From positions 50,870 through 114,869 of the forward strand of contig JBBPTG010000086.1 of NCBI GenBank assembly GCA_038093975.1: 64,000 nt of DNA. The letters run 5' to 3'. Below the pieces are notes generated by a model that was given only the letters and a program-made list of their open reading frames with translations, was not told the DNA's origin and ran no database searches. This DNA is from Chalciporus piperatus. Taxonomy: Eukaryota > Basidiomycota > Agaricomycetes > Boletales > Boletaceae. Positions 10,168-21,300 of the stretch are shown piece after piece; position 1 is the stretch's first letter; each line of letters opens with the position of its first letter. The translations under genes and the position numbers were made by a program.

Positions 10168-11293
10168 TTTCGGGATTCGTCTGAACAGCCCATAGAACTA
10201 CATACTCTTCCCGGCGTCCCCGTCCACGACCACGACCCACTACTCACCTTGGTCAACATGTCTCGGACCACTAGGACCACGTTGTTTTCCAAACATAATG
10301 TGTAGTTCGTCGTAGTTTCGTCGCGCCCGACAATAATGCATGCAATTAGACATTCCCTCCCATCGCGCGGAGGAAACCTCCTTGGATTGCTAGTGAGTCA
10401 TAAGCACTTTGTATTTTGCAGCAAACGCGCGGCTTGTGTTGGTGAAGTGTGCTATGAGCTTCGACGTGAGAACTGCCTGCCTATTTCCATCGTCATAGTA
10501 GGTCTGCATTCGACTGCTTCGAACAAGCTCTGCCACAACGTTGAGCTCCACTCGACGTGGACCCATCACGGATCCTGCGACATGGAAGGGGAATCCTATT
10601 CTCTCCATCTGAATCGGACTCATCTACTCTTCATCCCCTCCCTCAACCTCGCCCATTCGAGTTCAAAGCAAGACGCGATGGGCACGGTGGTACAAGTGTC
10701 TCTCCGCGTAGAAGGGTATACGATCATTCCTTGGGAAGTGGGGCATATTGATGTTTGTTCAGTAGCTTGTCCGACCAGGAGGAACGCATATACACCCCCG
10801 AGCAAGCGACAATAACTGTGAGTGTGCCATTGAAGCCGACCCGTCCATCGACGCCCTTAGACCAGGCTTTCGTTAGAGGACGATCGAGACGATAGTGGCA
10901 GGCCACGTCAACTCGGTGTGCAAGATGCCTGGGTGCATCGTTATCCAGGGGGTGATGCTTGGGTACAATCTCGTTGGAGGTAAGTGTCGTCGACAATGAA
11001 GAAAGAGCCTGAAGACGTATGCCTCGCAAGTCAAGAAACCTTGGAAATACGGTCGGGGAAAGCAATTCTTCCTGGGGGACACCGCTCTGCAACCAGCCGA
11101 GGACAAGTGGATCTTCCGTTTCGAAGTCGCGAAATAGACTTGCTCCCGAGCGCATATACGCACCCACAAAGCATCTTCAAAGCCTCATATTTTTCTGCAG
11201 TCCTACACGTGGATGTTTTCTCTTTCCTATTGTTGTGAATTAGCTGTATCAAATACATTGTCCTCAGATTGCCCGCAATCCAGACATTGTGCA
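10168..11293. other. 1.1-kb region without a recognised gene
   Basis: Between bL33m and RPC19 the longest open frame is on the minus strand at 10724-11167 (147 codons, containing LGWLQSGVPQEELLSPTVFP). It resembles no family I know. A second minus frame at 10390-10623 is similar in quality. Either could be an exon of an unknown gene; I cannot support a model. Confidence 0.35.
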
Positions 11294-12018
11294 TCAACTC
11301 TGCTCTTCCCATCGTTCGTATTGTCCTTCTGCGAGACTGGCACGATATTTTTCCTCTACGCTGCCACACACGTCATCGAGATTCGACAGGGCCTCAAGAA
11401 GTGTATCGAGTGAGGAAAGGCCGTCTGGACCCATGTGAGCGCGGGAGTAACCGGTATGAGTAGGCAAGATACACACCGTACATCTGGATACGTAGTTGTA
11501 TAAGATTTTCGGAAGGGTGCGGGACGCTGGAGTACAAGATTTTTAGCTCGTCTTCCTTGATGCACAGAAAGAGAGTCTAGACAGATCGGGGAATTCCGAA
11601 AGGACAAAGCAATGAGACGGGTGGAGACACATGGAGACACATGGACCCCCTTTCATGAGTTCAATAAGACGAGTCACGGATGGCGTGCTATGCGTTGGAG
11701 ACGTAAAAAAGAGAGAGGGCCGAAAACTAAGCAACACGGCCTCGAGCGGACTCACCTGTAGCCACAGAACTCTACTTTCGGACTGAATCATTCGGAGATC
11801 AAGTTCAGTGATTAGTTCTCGGGGTATGAAACGTACGACTCACTTCTTCATGATCATCCATCGGAGTGCGTTTCCCAGAGTATGTGACTCGTCGAAAATT
11901 TGATATGTGGCGGCAGAGAGGTCAGGCGATGCGCCTTTCATCTAAAGAGTGTCAGAACATGGGCTAGTATCCAGACAGAGAGACATACAATCTTTATTTT
12001 CTGAGGGATCTCGGTCAT
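11294..12018 (-). CDS. RPC19: RNA polymerase I and III subunit RPC19 (AC19)
   Basis: Five exons (12018-11989, 11941-11844, 11782-11756, 11526-11477, 11424-11294) give 111 residues. The diagnostic stretch is ATYQIFDESHTLGNALRWMI, continued across introns by PKVEFCGYSVPHPSENLIQL and RIQMYDG, the RpoA-like dimerisation fold of AC19. It pairs with AC40 in the assembly core of both Pol I and Pol III in the nucleus. The short first exon (MTEIPQKIKI) is chosen because it gives an in-frame ATG and a GTATGT donor; initiation at the methionine beginning exon 2 is also possible. The C-terminus is a short acidic helix (ALSNLDDVCGSVEEKY). Confidence 0.9.
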
Positions 12019-12614
12019 GGCTATGGAACGCCGAGCAAGATGCCACTGCAAAGACAATGTCGGTATGTGACTTCCTAGAAAGGAAACTGGACAGGATGAG
12101 TGGACGACTGTGTGTCCGAGATGTCTTGGCACGGAATAGCCTCCCGGAGAAAAGACAATGATTCATGAACAGCCTCTGACACGGTGCACCAGGCTTCACC
12201 GCAGTGAATGGTATTTTATCATTATGCCACCATTATTATGCTGTTTGAAAGGTCAATGAGCACGAGTCCATTGAGCCTGTGGTGCCCAAATAGATGCAAA
12301 CAAGCGTGCTTTGTTTGTGTTCTACTTTGCACAATGCAAGCCAACCTGAAGTCAACTCTTTATTTGCTCAACAAAGGCAATCTGATGTGTACATCGTTCG
12401 CTTACTTGTTCCTTTATTCACTTTGTATAAGATGAATCGCACATCACCGCTGTCTGTCATCGGTCTCATATCCTCTCCTCCGCCCAAGAGCTCGATACCC
12501 TTCATATATAATTCTCGTCCGAGGCAGGTCTTTGGAGCACCCTGGTGGATATATCTCAGCTAGCTGGATATCTTCTTAATTCCCGACGACCCTCATCACA
12601 TCTTATCATCACCA
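12019..12614. promoter_or_regulatory. divergent intergenic region
   Basis: This region separates RPC19 (minus) from a small plus-strand gene. A TATA-like TATATAA lies near 12505, about 110 bp before the plus-strand ATG. Nothing else is recognisable. Confidence 0.4.
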
Positions 12615-13224
12615 ATGACCCACTACGCATCTCATGCATCTGCGTCTGCTCGGCCTACTCTCCCTCCGCTTCACACACTTGATCTTCCCCGCGGAAACAT
12701 TCAACTCCCCCACATTCACGAACTATATGACTTGGACGAACTGAGTCGTCAGGTATATCCCTTTCTTTCCCGATTTCAAAAAAGCAGGTGTTCACACAGC
12801 TCCCTCGTATCAGACTGCACAACTACACATTCCCTCCTCAGCACCTTGCAGCCGTCAACGGCGCCAAATCTCCATATCCTCACCCACGTCCTCGCGAACA
12901 CCTTCCCCCACGCCATCCGCTCCCGCGCCTTGTTTCCGTCCGCGCACGAATACCCCTACGCCCGTACCCCATCCCACTCAAAAATTCCGCCTAGTACCGA
13001 CCACGTTCGAGGACGCAGACGCAGTCATCCTCGTATCCCCTCCGACAGCATCTAACATGCCCACGCCTCAACCTTTACTCCTCGTTGGTCCTGCTCTCCA
13101 GCGTTTACGTCAACCGCAGCGTCAGCTCGCAAAGGGCTCTCGTATACACCCTTACCGCATCGTTCGCGGTCCTTCAGATCGACGCCCTCCTGCTGTGACA
13201 CCAACCGGTTCTATGAAAGCCTAA
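12615..13224 (+). CDS. small hypothetical protein with Ser/Pro/Thr-rich middle
   Basis: An ATG opens MTHYASHASASARPTLPPLH, HIHELYDLDELSRQ. The second part runs in another frame as one long open stretch: VHTAPSYQTAQLHIPSS, a Ser/Pro/Thr-rich region, then FRLVPTTFEDADAVILV and LLLVGPALQRLRQPQRQLAK, ending GSRIHPYRIVRG...GSMKA at a TAA. A short intron between about 12740 and 12795 must join the two frames; the exact donor is unclear (a GTCAGG site is in the right phase). I recall similar endings (GPALxxLRxPxRxLAKGxRxHPYR) in small agaricomycete proteins of unknown function. No catalytic motif or membrane segment is present. Confidence 0.5.
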
Positions 13225-14972
13225 CGGCCATTTATCGATAACAACGAATTGTTTCATCCTCTGCTGAAAAGCAGAGAGTACGATAGGAACCCTTGCAATG
13301 TATTGATAGCGAGAGCACAAGTGTATCACCAGTGTTCATTGTAGCTATTTTCCTTTTTATTGTGGAGGATAGAGTGTAGGTGGGGATGTGTCTATATTAT
13401 GGGAAACGTACGATAACGACTAATGAACATAACTGGCACCCAGATTCTCGTCGTTGATGAACCTCATGATAGCAAGCTTGCATTCAGCTGGAACTTTCTG
13501 TAGAAACCCCTTGTGAAATCCGAGTTCACAGATCGCGCCGTCTCGGGCCGATCTGCCATAGCCCGACTGTGCAACTGTCTGTATACAAATTAAAATAGAG
13601 TGCGACTCCACGAGTTGCTCCAGGTTGCTCCCCTGGCAGACGAGTCGATAACAATCGCCCCTAGTCTCGACTCTCGAGCCAGACGTTCTTACGGTTCTAG
13701 GAACCGCGGTCGGGCTGACACCCGAACCTTCCGCTTCCTGATTTGGTCGCGTCGGGAAGCTTCCGGGAAGGCTTCGACCAAAACGGCTGGGTCGAGACTT
13801 GGCCTGCTATGACTGTACCAGGGAAAAAACCATTCTGCCCACTGCGAAAGACCTGAGATGGGCACAACCTCCAAGAGAATCAGCACAGCGGTGCTGCCAA
13901 TTGCGAGCTTGCTGCTCCCTAGGTCACGCCAGGGTCAATGTCACTCCTTCTCTCGATGGTGTAAAAGGCTGTGGTAGCACGAGTTCCGATGGTATGGACC
14001 GGTGCTGATCTGCTGCTGGGGCCGTGGGGCAACCGTGGATCCACTGCCCGAGCTTGAAGCGCCGTCCAGGTGAAAGGTGAGCGCTTGAGCTTGTGTTCCT
14101 GCGTCCTTACAAGTCGCGTGATCATGATTGTTATCCATAATATGACTCATGAGACGAAGGTCTTTCAGGCCCCAATCAGAGCTCTCTATCTCAAGTCGGT
14201 GCTTGGCCCGGTACTAATTAATGGCACCACGGGTGAAGAAAGCTGGCAGAGCTGTAGTCCCACCTCGTGGTCTGCGTCCTTCGTCGTCGACCTTGACTCC
14301 TTCAGCCTAAGTTGCAAATATATGTTTTCGCGGTTGTGCGGAAGTACTGTTGTACAAGGTTGTACTACTTGCATTGCAATTGCGATGCCCTCGGGCCCCA
14401 GAATCCCGCGGGGGGGCTTCCGGGCGAAGTCTTCAACCCACGTCATAGTAACTGTCAAATTTTCAACGACAGGCCCACGATCGATGTGTCCCAGTAATAT
14501 GGCTCTCGTATAGGAAACCCCGGATTTAAACATTGATCGTTAATTATACCACAAGTCAAATTTTACTGAGATGCATCTTCGTTGGGTTCTTGTTCTGAGC
14601 TGCGACTTGGATGTCACCACGATCCGAACTCTCGTGCAAACTTGAACAGCGAGCAGCGTGGACTGGGAGTGTGTCTTCATAATTGATCGGTTGATGGCTT
14701 GATGGCCCTATCAAGTCATCCTGTCAGCGGATTCCAGGGTGGGTATACTCCGTTTGACATGATGATCACTGTAAGCGGACCGGTTCCCTTGGATGTCACT
14801 CCAGTCTAGTTCATATCAATGGAAAAAATGGAAAAACTTGGGATTCAACTTCTGTCACGGTGGACCTTCCAGACGACTGCTGGCACGGCGTCTCGTGCAC
14901 TTCATCATCTCCGAGTCGATTGCTCGCAGATCGAGAGACTCTTAGACTTGCCCAATCTTCGCCCATACCACG
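13225..14972. other. 1.7-kb intergenic region with an inverted-repeat element
   Basis: Apart from the short element at 13663-13799, the region contains only weak open frames (14070-14513 plus, 14186-14533 minus, each other's shadow in part). I recognise no gene. Confidence 0.45.
13663..13799 (+). mobile_element. MITE-like inverted-repeat element, copy 1
   Basis: The segment begins AGTCTCGAC and ends GTCGAGACT, a perfect 9-bp terminal inverted repeat. Inside is the palindromic core GGGAAGCTTCCGGG flanked by GGTCG and CGACC. A second, inverted copy lies at 62422-62523 and shares CCAGACGTTCT, TTCTAGGAACCG, ACACCCGAAC, GGGAAGCTTCCGGGAAG and CGACCAAAACGG. It has no coding capacity, so it would be a non-autonomous element. 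Target-site duplications are not clear. Confidence 0.6.
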
Positions 14973-15345
14973 ATGTTTTCATTTCCGGCCTTGTCCGATA
15001 AAGATATCGAGGTAAGTACGCTGGGGTGCAAGCTAGGTTCCAGGACGATCGGCTGATGTGATATCATATCAGTCATTCCAGAATCAACTCGGCTCTCTCA
15101 ACGAACACATCACTCTATTGACTGCGCAAAGTGCAATTGTACATCAAAAACGGCATATCTTGCGAGAACGACAACGCACTGCACTCTCCTTCCTCGAGAT
15201 TCCCGAGAAGCATAGCTTTTCAGAGAGCGAAAGCTCAGATGACTCGTTGTTGAGTCCCTACTCGCAGTCAAAATCTCGGTTTTCGCACTCTTTGCTCTCC
15301 CTTCCTGGATCTTCGGTGGTGAGTGAACCATATCTCCGTCGGTAG
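14973..15345 (+). CDS. small hypothetical protein
   Basis: Two exons (14973-15011 and 15073-15345), joined by a GTAAGT..CAG intron, give 103 residues starting MFSFPALSDKDIE and continuing SFQNQLGSLNEHITLLTAQS. The middle is a predicted helix rich in Gln, Arg and Lys (VHQKRHILRERQRTALSFLE), followed by a Ser-rich acidic patch. I do not recognise the family. A further open frame (15323-15532, ending RQISVTNPKSR) lies just downstream in another frame and may belong to a longer splice form, but no donor and acceptor in matching phase was found. Confidence 0.4.
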
Positions 15346-15802
15346 TTCAGATACCTATTCAATGGGTCAGGAAATACAACCCCTGGATATACCTCCACCG
15401 AAGCGGAAATCAATGATAGCAAAGCTCCTTGATGGAACACTACGTTCGTTTCAGCCTTTGCAGTTTATACTCCCCAAGCGGTCTTCGAAGCATGACCGAC
15501 AAATTTCTGTAACCAATCCCAAGTCGCGGTAGGATCGATCGATCGGAGGGTGTATGATGATGAAATTTGTAGAAGAAAATGTAGACATGTACGATATGAG
15601 TCCTCCTATTTCCCCCTCGGATCTTGGAGGAGCTCCATGATGTATCCAAATTGTATCGTTGGCGCGCCAAGGAGCCTCCCAGGCAGTGCGAGTCGCTGAG
15701 AATGCGGCTTGACTCCTTGCACCACAATCTTCGCTCACAGTCCGCTGCGGAGCGGATGATCGTTTTGCCTACCTGTGACTTCGACATTGACGACCAACTA
15801 CG
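15346..15802. other. intergenic
   Basis: Upstream of YVH1. The first 190 bases hold the open frame mentioned under the small hypothetical gene. The rest shows no clear signal. Confidence 0.4.
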
Positions 15803-17835
15803 ATGGACGAGATAATACCAAATCTATGGATCGGTAACCTACCAAGCGCACTCGACGTCGCGAGTGTCAAAGCCAGAGGGATCTTCAGCGTCGTGACGGC
15901 GATGCGGGGGAAAGTGACTATCAATGCGGTGTGCCCAGCTTCAGTGCTTGATTTTCAGCCGACCCTGACATCAACCATCTTGCTAGACTTTCAATAAATA
16001 CCAAATCAACATCGATGATAGTGCAGAAGAGGACGTACTCGTGCACTTCCTGCCCTCTATATCATTCATCCAAAAGGAACTCGACAAGGACCGTGGTGTG
16101 CTAGTACACTGTCAGGCAGGCCTCAGTGAGTCTCCGCATCGTTATACCAGTCGCTCCTTGGTGAATTCAACATGGTATTAGGCCGAAGCGCAACTATCGT
16201 TGCTGCATACCTCATGCACACCCGCAAGATAGATGCATCTGCTGCGCTTGATATGATCAGGGCCGTGCGCCCTCATACAGAGTGAGTCGGTGCTCTCCTG
16301 CCAGTGTATTAACCCAGAAGCTCATGTGAGCAGCCCTAACGAAGGCTTCCTCCAACAACTTGAGATCTTCCACGAAGCGTCCTATACGATCTCTCGCAGG
16401 TCGAAACCCGTTCGAATGTTTTACATGGAGAGAACAGCAGAGGAGGTAATGAGTACGTGATAACTTCTTTATCCATCTTCAAGCCGCTCTGCCCCTCTTC
16501 TGCACGTGTTAATCAAACTCGGGCGCGCAGAGCTGATTTATCTTAGATGGTGATGGTACAATGCCCCCAGGGGATATGTTCGCAAAGTATCCACTTACAC
16601 CGTCCGAATCCGTTGCGAACACGCCGGTCCTCGTACCGAGCAGACGAATACGATGTAAAATGTGCAGGTATGGGAACGATTTGTGTCTCTCTGCCCGCAC
16701 AACACATACATGAAGCTGATCTGCGATCCCTATAAAGGCATGAACTCGCAACACGTGAACACATGCTGGACCACGGCCAGCTCGGACCACCGACACCAGC
16801 CCTTCCATCATTATCACCCGTCGCATCGCGTCGCCCTTCAAATGATCTACCAGCTCCACGTTCGCGCCGTCCCTCTGCAAGTCTGAATGTGACGATATCT
16901 CGTCGACCATCTATGAATCAACCTCGCTCTCGAAAACCCTCATCAAACGGTCTCGCGGAAGGACGCCCAGCCTTTTTGGCCGCCCTAGGTGGTCGTGGAC
17001 TCCTCGAGTCTCTGTCGATGTCAGCACTTGAGACGGAGGACGATGTCGAAGACCCTGATCCCGACAAGCCCACGCTGAACGGTTCGAGCGCTGCACCAAA
17101 CCCACCTTCCCGTCGTCCGTCAGGGAGCGACTCGAAACCGTTCCGCTCATCTCCACTCTCGATGGAGGGCATTGGGCGCGATCTGTCTCATGCTCTCGAG
17201 GAAGCAATGGCTGATGCATCCGCGGAGCCAAGCGACCAGTTGACTCAAACGACCTCGCCCATCTCGGCGGATACTGTACGACCACCCTCGGCTGCAGCTG
17301 CGCCATCCCTTCCGCCGCCGCCGCCGCATTCAAGTACGCAATACACGAGCGGAGCTGACCTCGCTGCGCAGCTCTCGTCAAATCCTAAGCTAGCCGCGCT
17401 ACGAGCCGCATCCAGCCTTTCTATGACAGGCCTGAACGGCTCCAAGGCGTCGCTGAGCCCTCCCATCCTCATGAACCCGAAATGTTCAGGCTATTTCGTG
17501 GAACCGGTATGGACATCCACATCTTTATTATTATCATTATCATTATACCTGACTGACATTGACATCAAAACGATACACAGATGAAATGGATGGAACCAAT
17601 GCTCGCAAACGGGGAACTCGCTGGCAAGATCGTCTGCCCGAACAAGAAATGTGGAGCAAAGATTGGCAACTTCGATTGGGCTGGCGTATGCTGTGGTTGT
17701 AAGGAGTGGGTCACGCCCGTGAGTGTTTACCTACCGTTCAGTTTCCTCCGTCGGGAAGATGTGACCCACACCACGGTTTGCTTCTCACAGGGCTTCTGCA
17801 TTCATCGGTCCAAAGTGGACGAGATCGTCGTTTAA
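15803..17835 (+). CDS. YVH1: dual-specificity phosphatase Yvh1
   Basis: Eight exons (15803-15928, 15987-16125, 16182-16281, 16334-16452, 16547-16667, 16738-17506, 17581-17718, 17791-17835) give 518 residues. The phosphatase domain (about 1-150) has the P-loop VHCQAGLSRSA split by an intron (Cys and Arg of CX5R present) and the general-acid loop region. A zinc-binding region follows: CKMCRHELATREHMLDH, then at the C-terminus CPNKKCGAKIGNFDW, CCGCKEWVTPGFCIHRSKVD, which is diagnostic for Yvh1. In yeast Yvh1 frees Mrt4 from pre-60S ribosomes through this zinc domain. Between the two halves lies a low-complexity linker of about 230 residues with repeated R-R-P-S motifs, much longer than in yeast. 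Confidence 0.93.
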
Positions 17836-18355
17836 GCATAAGCGACATCAGAGCACATGGACACTCGACGTTATGAACCCCACCTGAGACTCTTTGATAA
17901 GTTATTACCTCTTTCTTGTCAAGGGCACACACGATATTTCTTGCTTTCGGTTGATGGGCATAAATATCTCCTTTCGGATGGACGGATCCAGATATCATTC
18001 TTGATAAGAGTAATTACACGAGGAACGAGAGGAATTGACGATAGGCGGACCGTTCTCCAGGATTGCATAGTAAATGAGAGTGGTATTTGTTGTTTCTAAT
18101 GTAAAAAAAGGGGGGGAAATCCTAAGATGAAAGAGACTACATACTTCAAAAAAAAAAATGGTATGCCGACAAACTCGTGTCCGAACCGATCAATAGCAAA
18201 GATTACCAAGGAGCGTAGGGTTACTCAAACGAGAGAGAGAGAGAGAGTAAGATAAGGGGAGGAAAAAAAAAAGAAAACAAACAAGTCAATGGAACAACCG
18301 AGCACAAGCAATGTTGCGTGATATGATGATGATATAGTACTATAAGTCGCGTCAG
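17836..18355. other. intergenic between convergent genes
   Basis: The 3' ends of YVH1 and the Num1-like gene face each other. The region is A-rich with several homopolymer runs and a GA microsatellite at 18231-18247. No gene is seen. Confidence 0.55.
18231..18247 (+). repeat. GA dinucleotide microsatellite
   Basis: Eight and a half GA units lie in the gene-free interval between YVH1 and the Num1-like gene. Confidence 0.85.
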
Positions 18356-21300
18356 CTACCGATCCCCATTCGTGTTGACCGTGTTGACCGTCTTCGTAGA
18401 TCGTCTCGAGCCAAATCGAAGTTTCCCGTCGTCACCGCGACTCCAAGAGAATAATCCACCAGTGTCATGAGAGTTGGCGCTCCCCGTTCGTGAACGGAGA
18501 GACCAGGCTGGTGAGACTGGCCGTGCAGGTGCGCTAACTTCGAGGTGTTCGTGGTGGGGGTGGGGGTGGTGATGGTGATGGTGATTGTGGTGATGCCCCG
18601 AGGGACCAACAGTGTGTCGTCCATCGCAGCACGCACGAACGTTCTCGAGGCCCTCAAACCCATCGTCCGACTGAGACTCGCCATGCAACTCAAACTCCAG
18701 ATCGTCATCCTCATGACCATTCCCAGCCATCACTTGCTCAAACGACCGGGTGGGACTATACGGGCTCTCAGGTGCAGCCCACCGAAGGTACTCCGCTGCC
18801 GGCGTTCCAGAGCGCTTGCCAACGGAGCCCCTGACGGAGAGCTGAGAGCGACTGCGTTTTCCCCGAGGTGTCGTGCTGAATGCGCCACCATTGTGACTGC
18901 TTCGACCACTTCGTTGGCTTTGAGGACTCGAGTCGACTACCTGCCGATGGTCGTCGTCTGTGAACTCCGCGCTTTGTGACATGGGGCTCGCGGGACCCGT
19001 ACCATTCTCGTTTGGGTTGCCAGCTGCTGCCACGTTTGGGTTGGGACGAGCCAAAAGGTACTTGAGGGCCTGTGAAGCGGTTACAATCAGCAAAATCAAT
19101 CGCAAAGGAGAACAAAGGCAGAGGTAAAACCCACATTCAGCCAGATATCGTGACGCTCCCTCGTAGGTGCAGTGATCTTCATCTCCCTTTGAGCCGTCGA
19201 GATGACGACGCTATATTGGTAAAGCCCAGGTGGCATGGGATTGGGATCAAGAACCGAACGAACGCCTTCGATGTAAGCTACGAACAAGTCACGTCAATCA
19301 CCATTCAGCGAACCCATCACGCGCCTGCTCAAAACGAAACTTACCACTCTTAGCACTCGACTCTGACACGTTCGACGAGCCGGGATCAGCGGAGCTCCAG
19401 TACAACGTCTTGGTATATGGATGAACCCAGAAGAATCGCTTGTGCCGCTTCTCTCCATGTCCTTTCCCAATCGTGCGCCTTGTATACTTGTACAGGAACT
19501 CTCCAATCATCGTCTGAGTAATGGAATGGATGACGGCGGGATCGGTCGAACCATTCGCGTCCATACTCCTTGCAGGACCACCAGATACGCCACCAGCAGG
19601 GTTCTGCCCGCGGTTTACGAACGGGTTGTGATCCGACGACATCGATGACCGCGGGGAGCGCGCACTGCGATCCGAGGCGAGAGAAGTGCTCGACAGCTCC
19701 CTGCGTTCCTTCTCCCGCACGCCCCAGGATGGCAAGCCCGACGGAGGCTGCGCGTTCTGCGCGTGAGCTGCTGCATTTGCGGCAGAGCGGAAACTGCTTG
19801 TGGACGGCAACTGGCGGATATTTGAGGAAGGCGGCATACTCGATCCGTGCTGACGACCAAAAGTGCCTCTGTTGTTGACGGAAAGCATAGCACCAAACGT
19901 TGGGGTAGTCGCACGTTGGATGAGCTCTGGTGGTGGGGGTGACGAAGGCCGTGGTGGCGGAACATCGCCCGAAGCAGTGGATGTTGTCGGGACTCGTCTC
20001 TCGGGTATAAACGTCGGCGGGAGCATACTGGCCGGTGGGGGAGGTTGACGCGGGGGAGGGGGCAGAGCCATCGTTGGGGGACGTGTCTTGTCGACCACTG
20101 AAGGCACATTGGAAGGCGTGCGAGTTCGTTTGGTGGGGTCTTCGACAGCAGCTGGGATAGACTCGATCGAGTGTCGTTGTTCGGACTGCGATACACGAGC
20201 CCGGATACTGCTGGATGTGGTCCCCACAGAATCTCTGAGACGAGGTGAGGGAGGTCCAGATGTCGGAGACGTTGGTGGGGACGTTGCCGTAGCAGCAGCC
20301 ACGAATTGGAACTGCTGTCCAGCCGGTCCCACTCTGTAAAGGCCCATAGGTGTACCTTGCGACGTAGAAACGGCAGGATGCGCCAAGGGGGTGATCGAAG
20401 AGGTGGACATGTCAAGCCTGCCCGACAGAGGTGTGCTTGGTCTCGGTGGGTCCGTCTGTATCGACATCTCCTTGACCTCTGGCTTCGGTTGCTCGACATA
20501 CTTGATGACTTCAACGTGGACCAGTTTCTCGACCTCCTTGACAACCTCGACTGGTTTCTCCACTTCTTTGAGGACCTCGACAGGCTTCTCAACCTCCCTG
20601 ACCACCTCGACGGGTTTCTCGACTTCCCTGATGACCTCGACAAGTTTCTCGACCTCCTTGATGACCTCGACCTCTCTGATCACTTCGACTTCCTTGATGA
20701 CCTCCTTGATAACCTCAACTTCCTTAATAACCTCCTTGACGACCACGACCTCCTTGATAACCTCCACGATCTTCACATCATCAAACGCAGCTCCAACGCC
20801 CTTCTCATCATACTCCACAGGCGTTATCGGAGACTCCAGCTCAAACACCGGCCGTCTCTCCGTGAACGACGCCACCGAAGAGCTCGAAGACCTCCCAGCC
20901 CGACTCGACGCCTTGATACTCTCATCATCGCTCTCCGAATAATCATTGTCCGTCATCGTCAACATGGAATGGAAGTCCTCTCGCGACTCCAAGGCCGAGG
21001 GCGTCATCATACCGATGCTCATACGTGCATCATGGTAGTCATCCGCGTCCGTCTCGGTCTCGGCGCCCGTTTCAGTGGCACCGTCGTCAATGTCGGACTC
21101 GGATTCGGATTCGTAGACGGATTCGGTGGGAGTGGAGAGGCGGAGGGAACCTGGCATTCGGACGTTGCGGATAGTTGTGTCTACACTGGCATCCTCGGAG
21201 GACTGGGGGAAATCAGATTGCGTGAGGGTCGTGCGGCGGGGGGTGGGGGAGAACACGGGACGTGGGGGGCGAGTGGGGAAAGGCGAGGTTTGAATGGCTG

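Noticed and set aside
14070..14533. Overlapping plus (147-codon) and minus (115-codon) frames
   Set aside because: They shadow each other and show no family likeness, splice pattern or start context that would favour either.
19615..20643. 342-codon minus-strand open frame (Arg/Ser-rich)
   Set aside because: Same strand as the Num1-like gene but shifted in frame. The true frame continues without stops to the PH domain, so this is a shadow.
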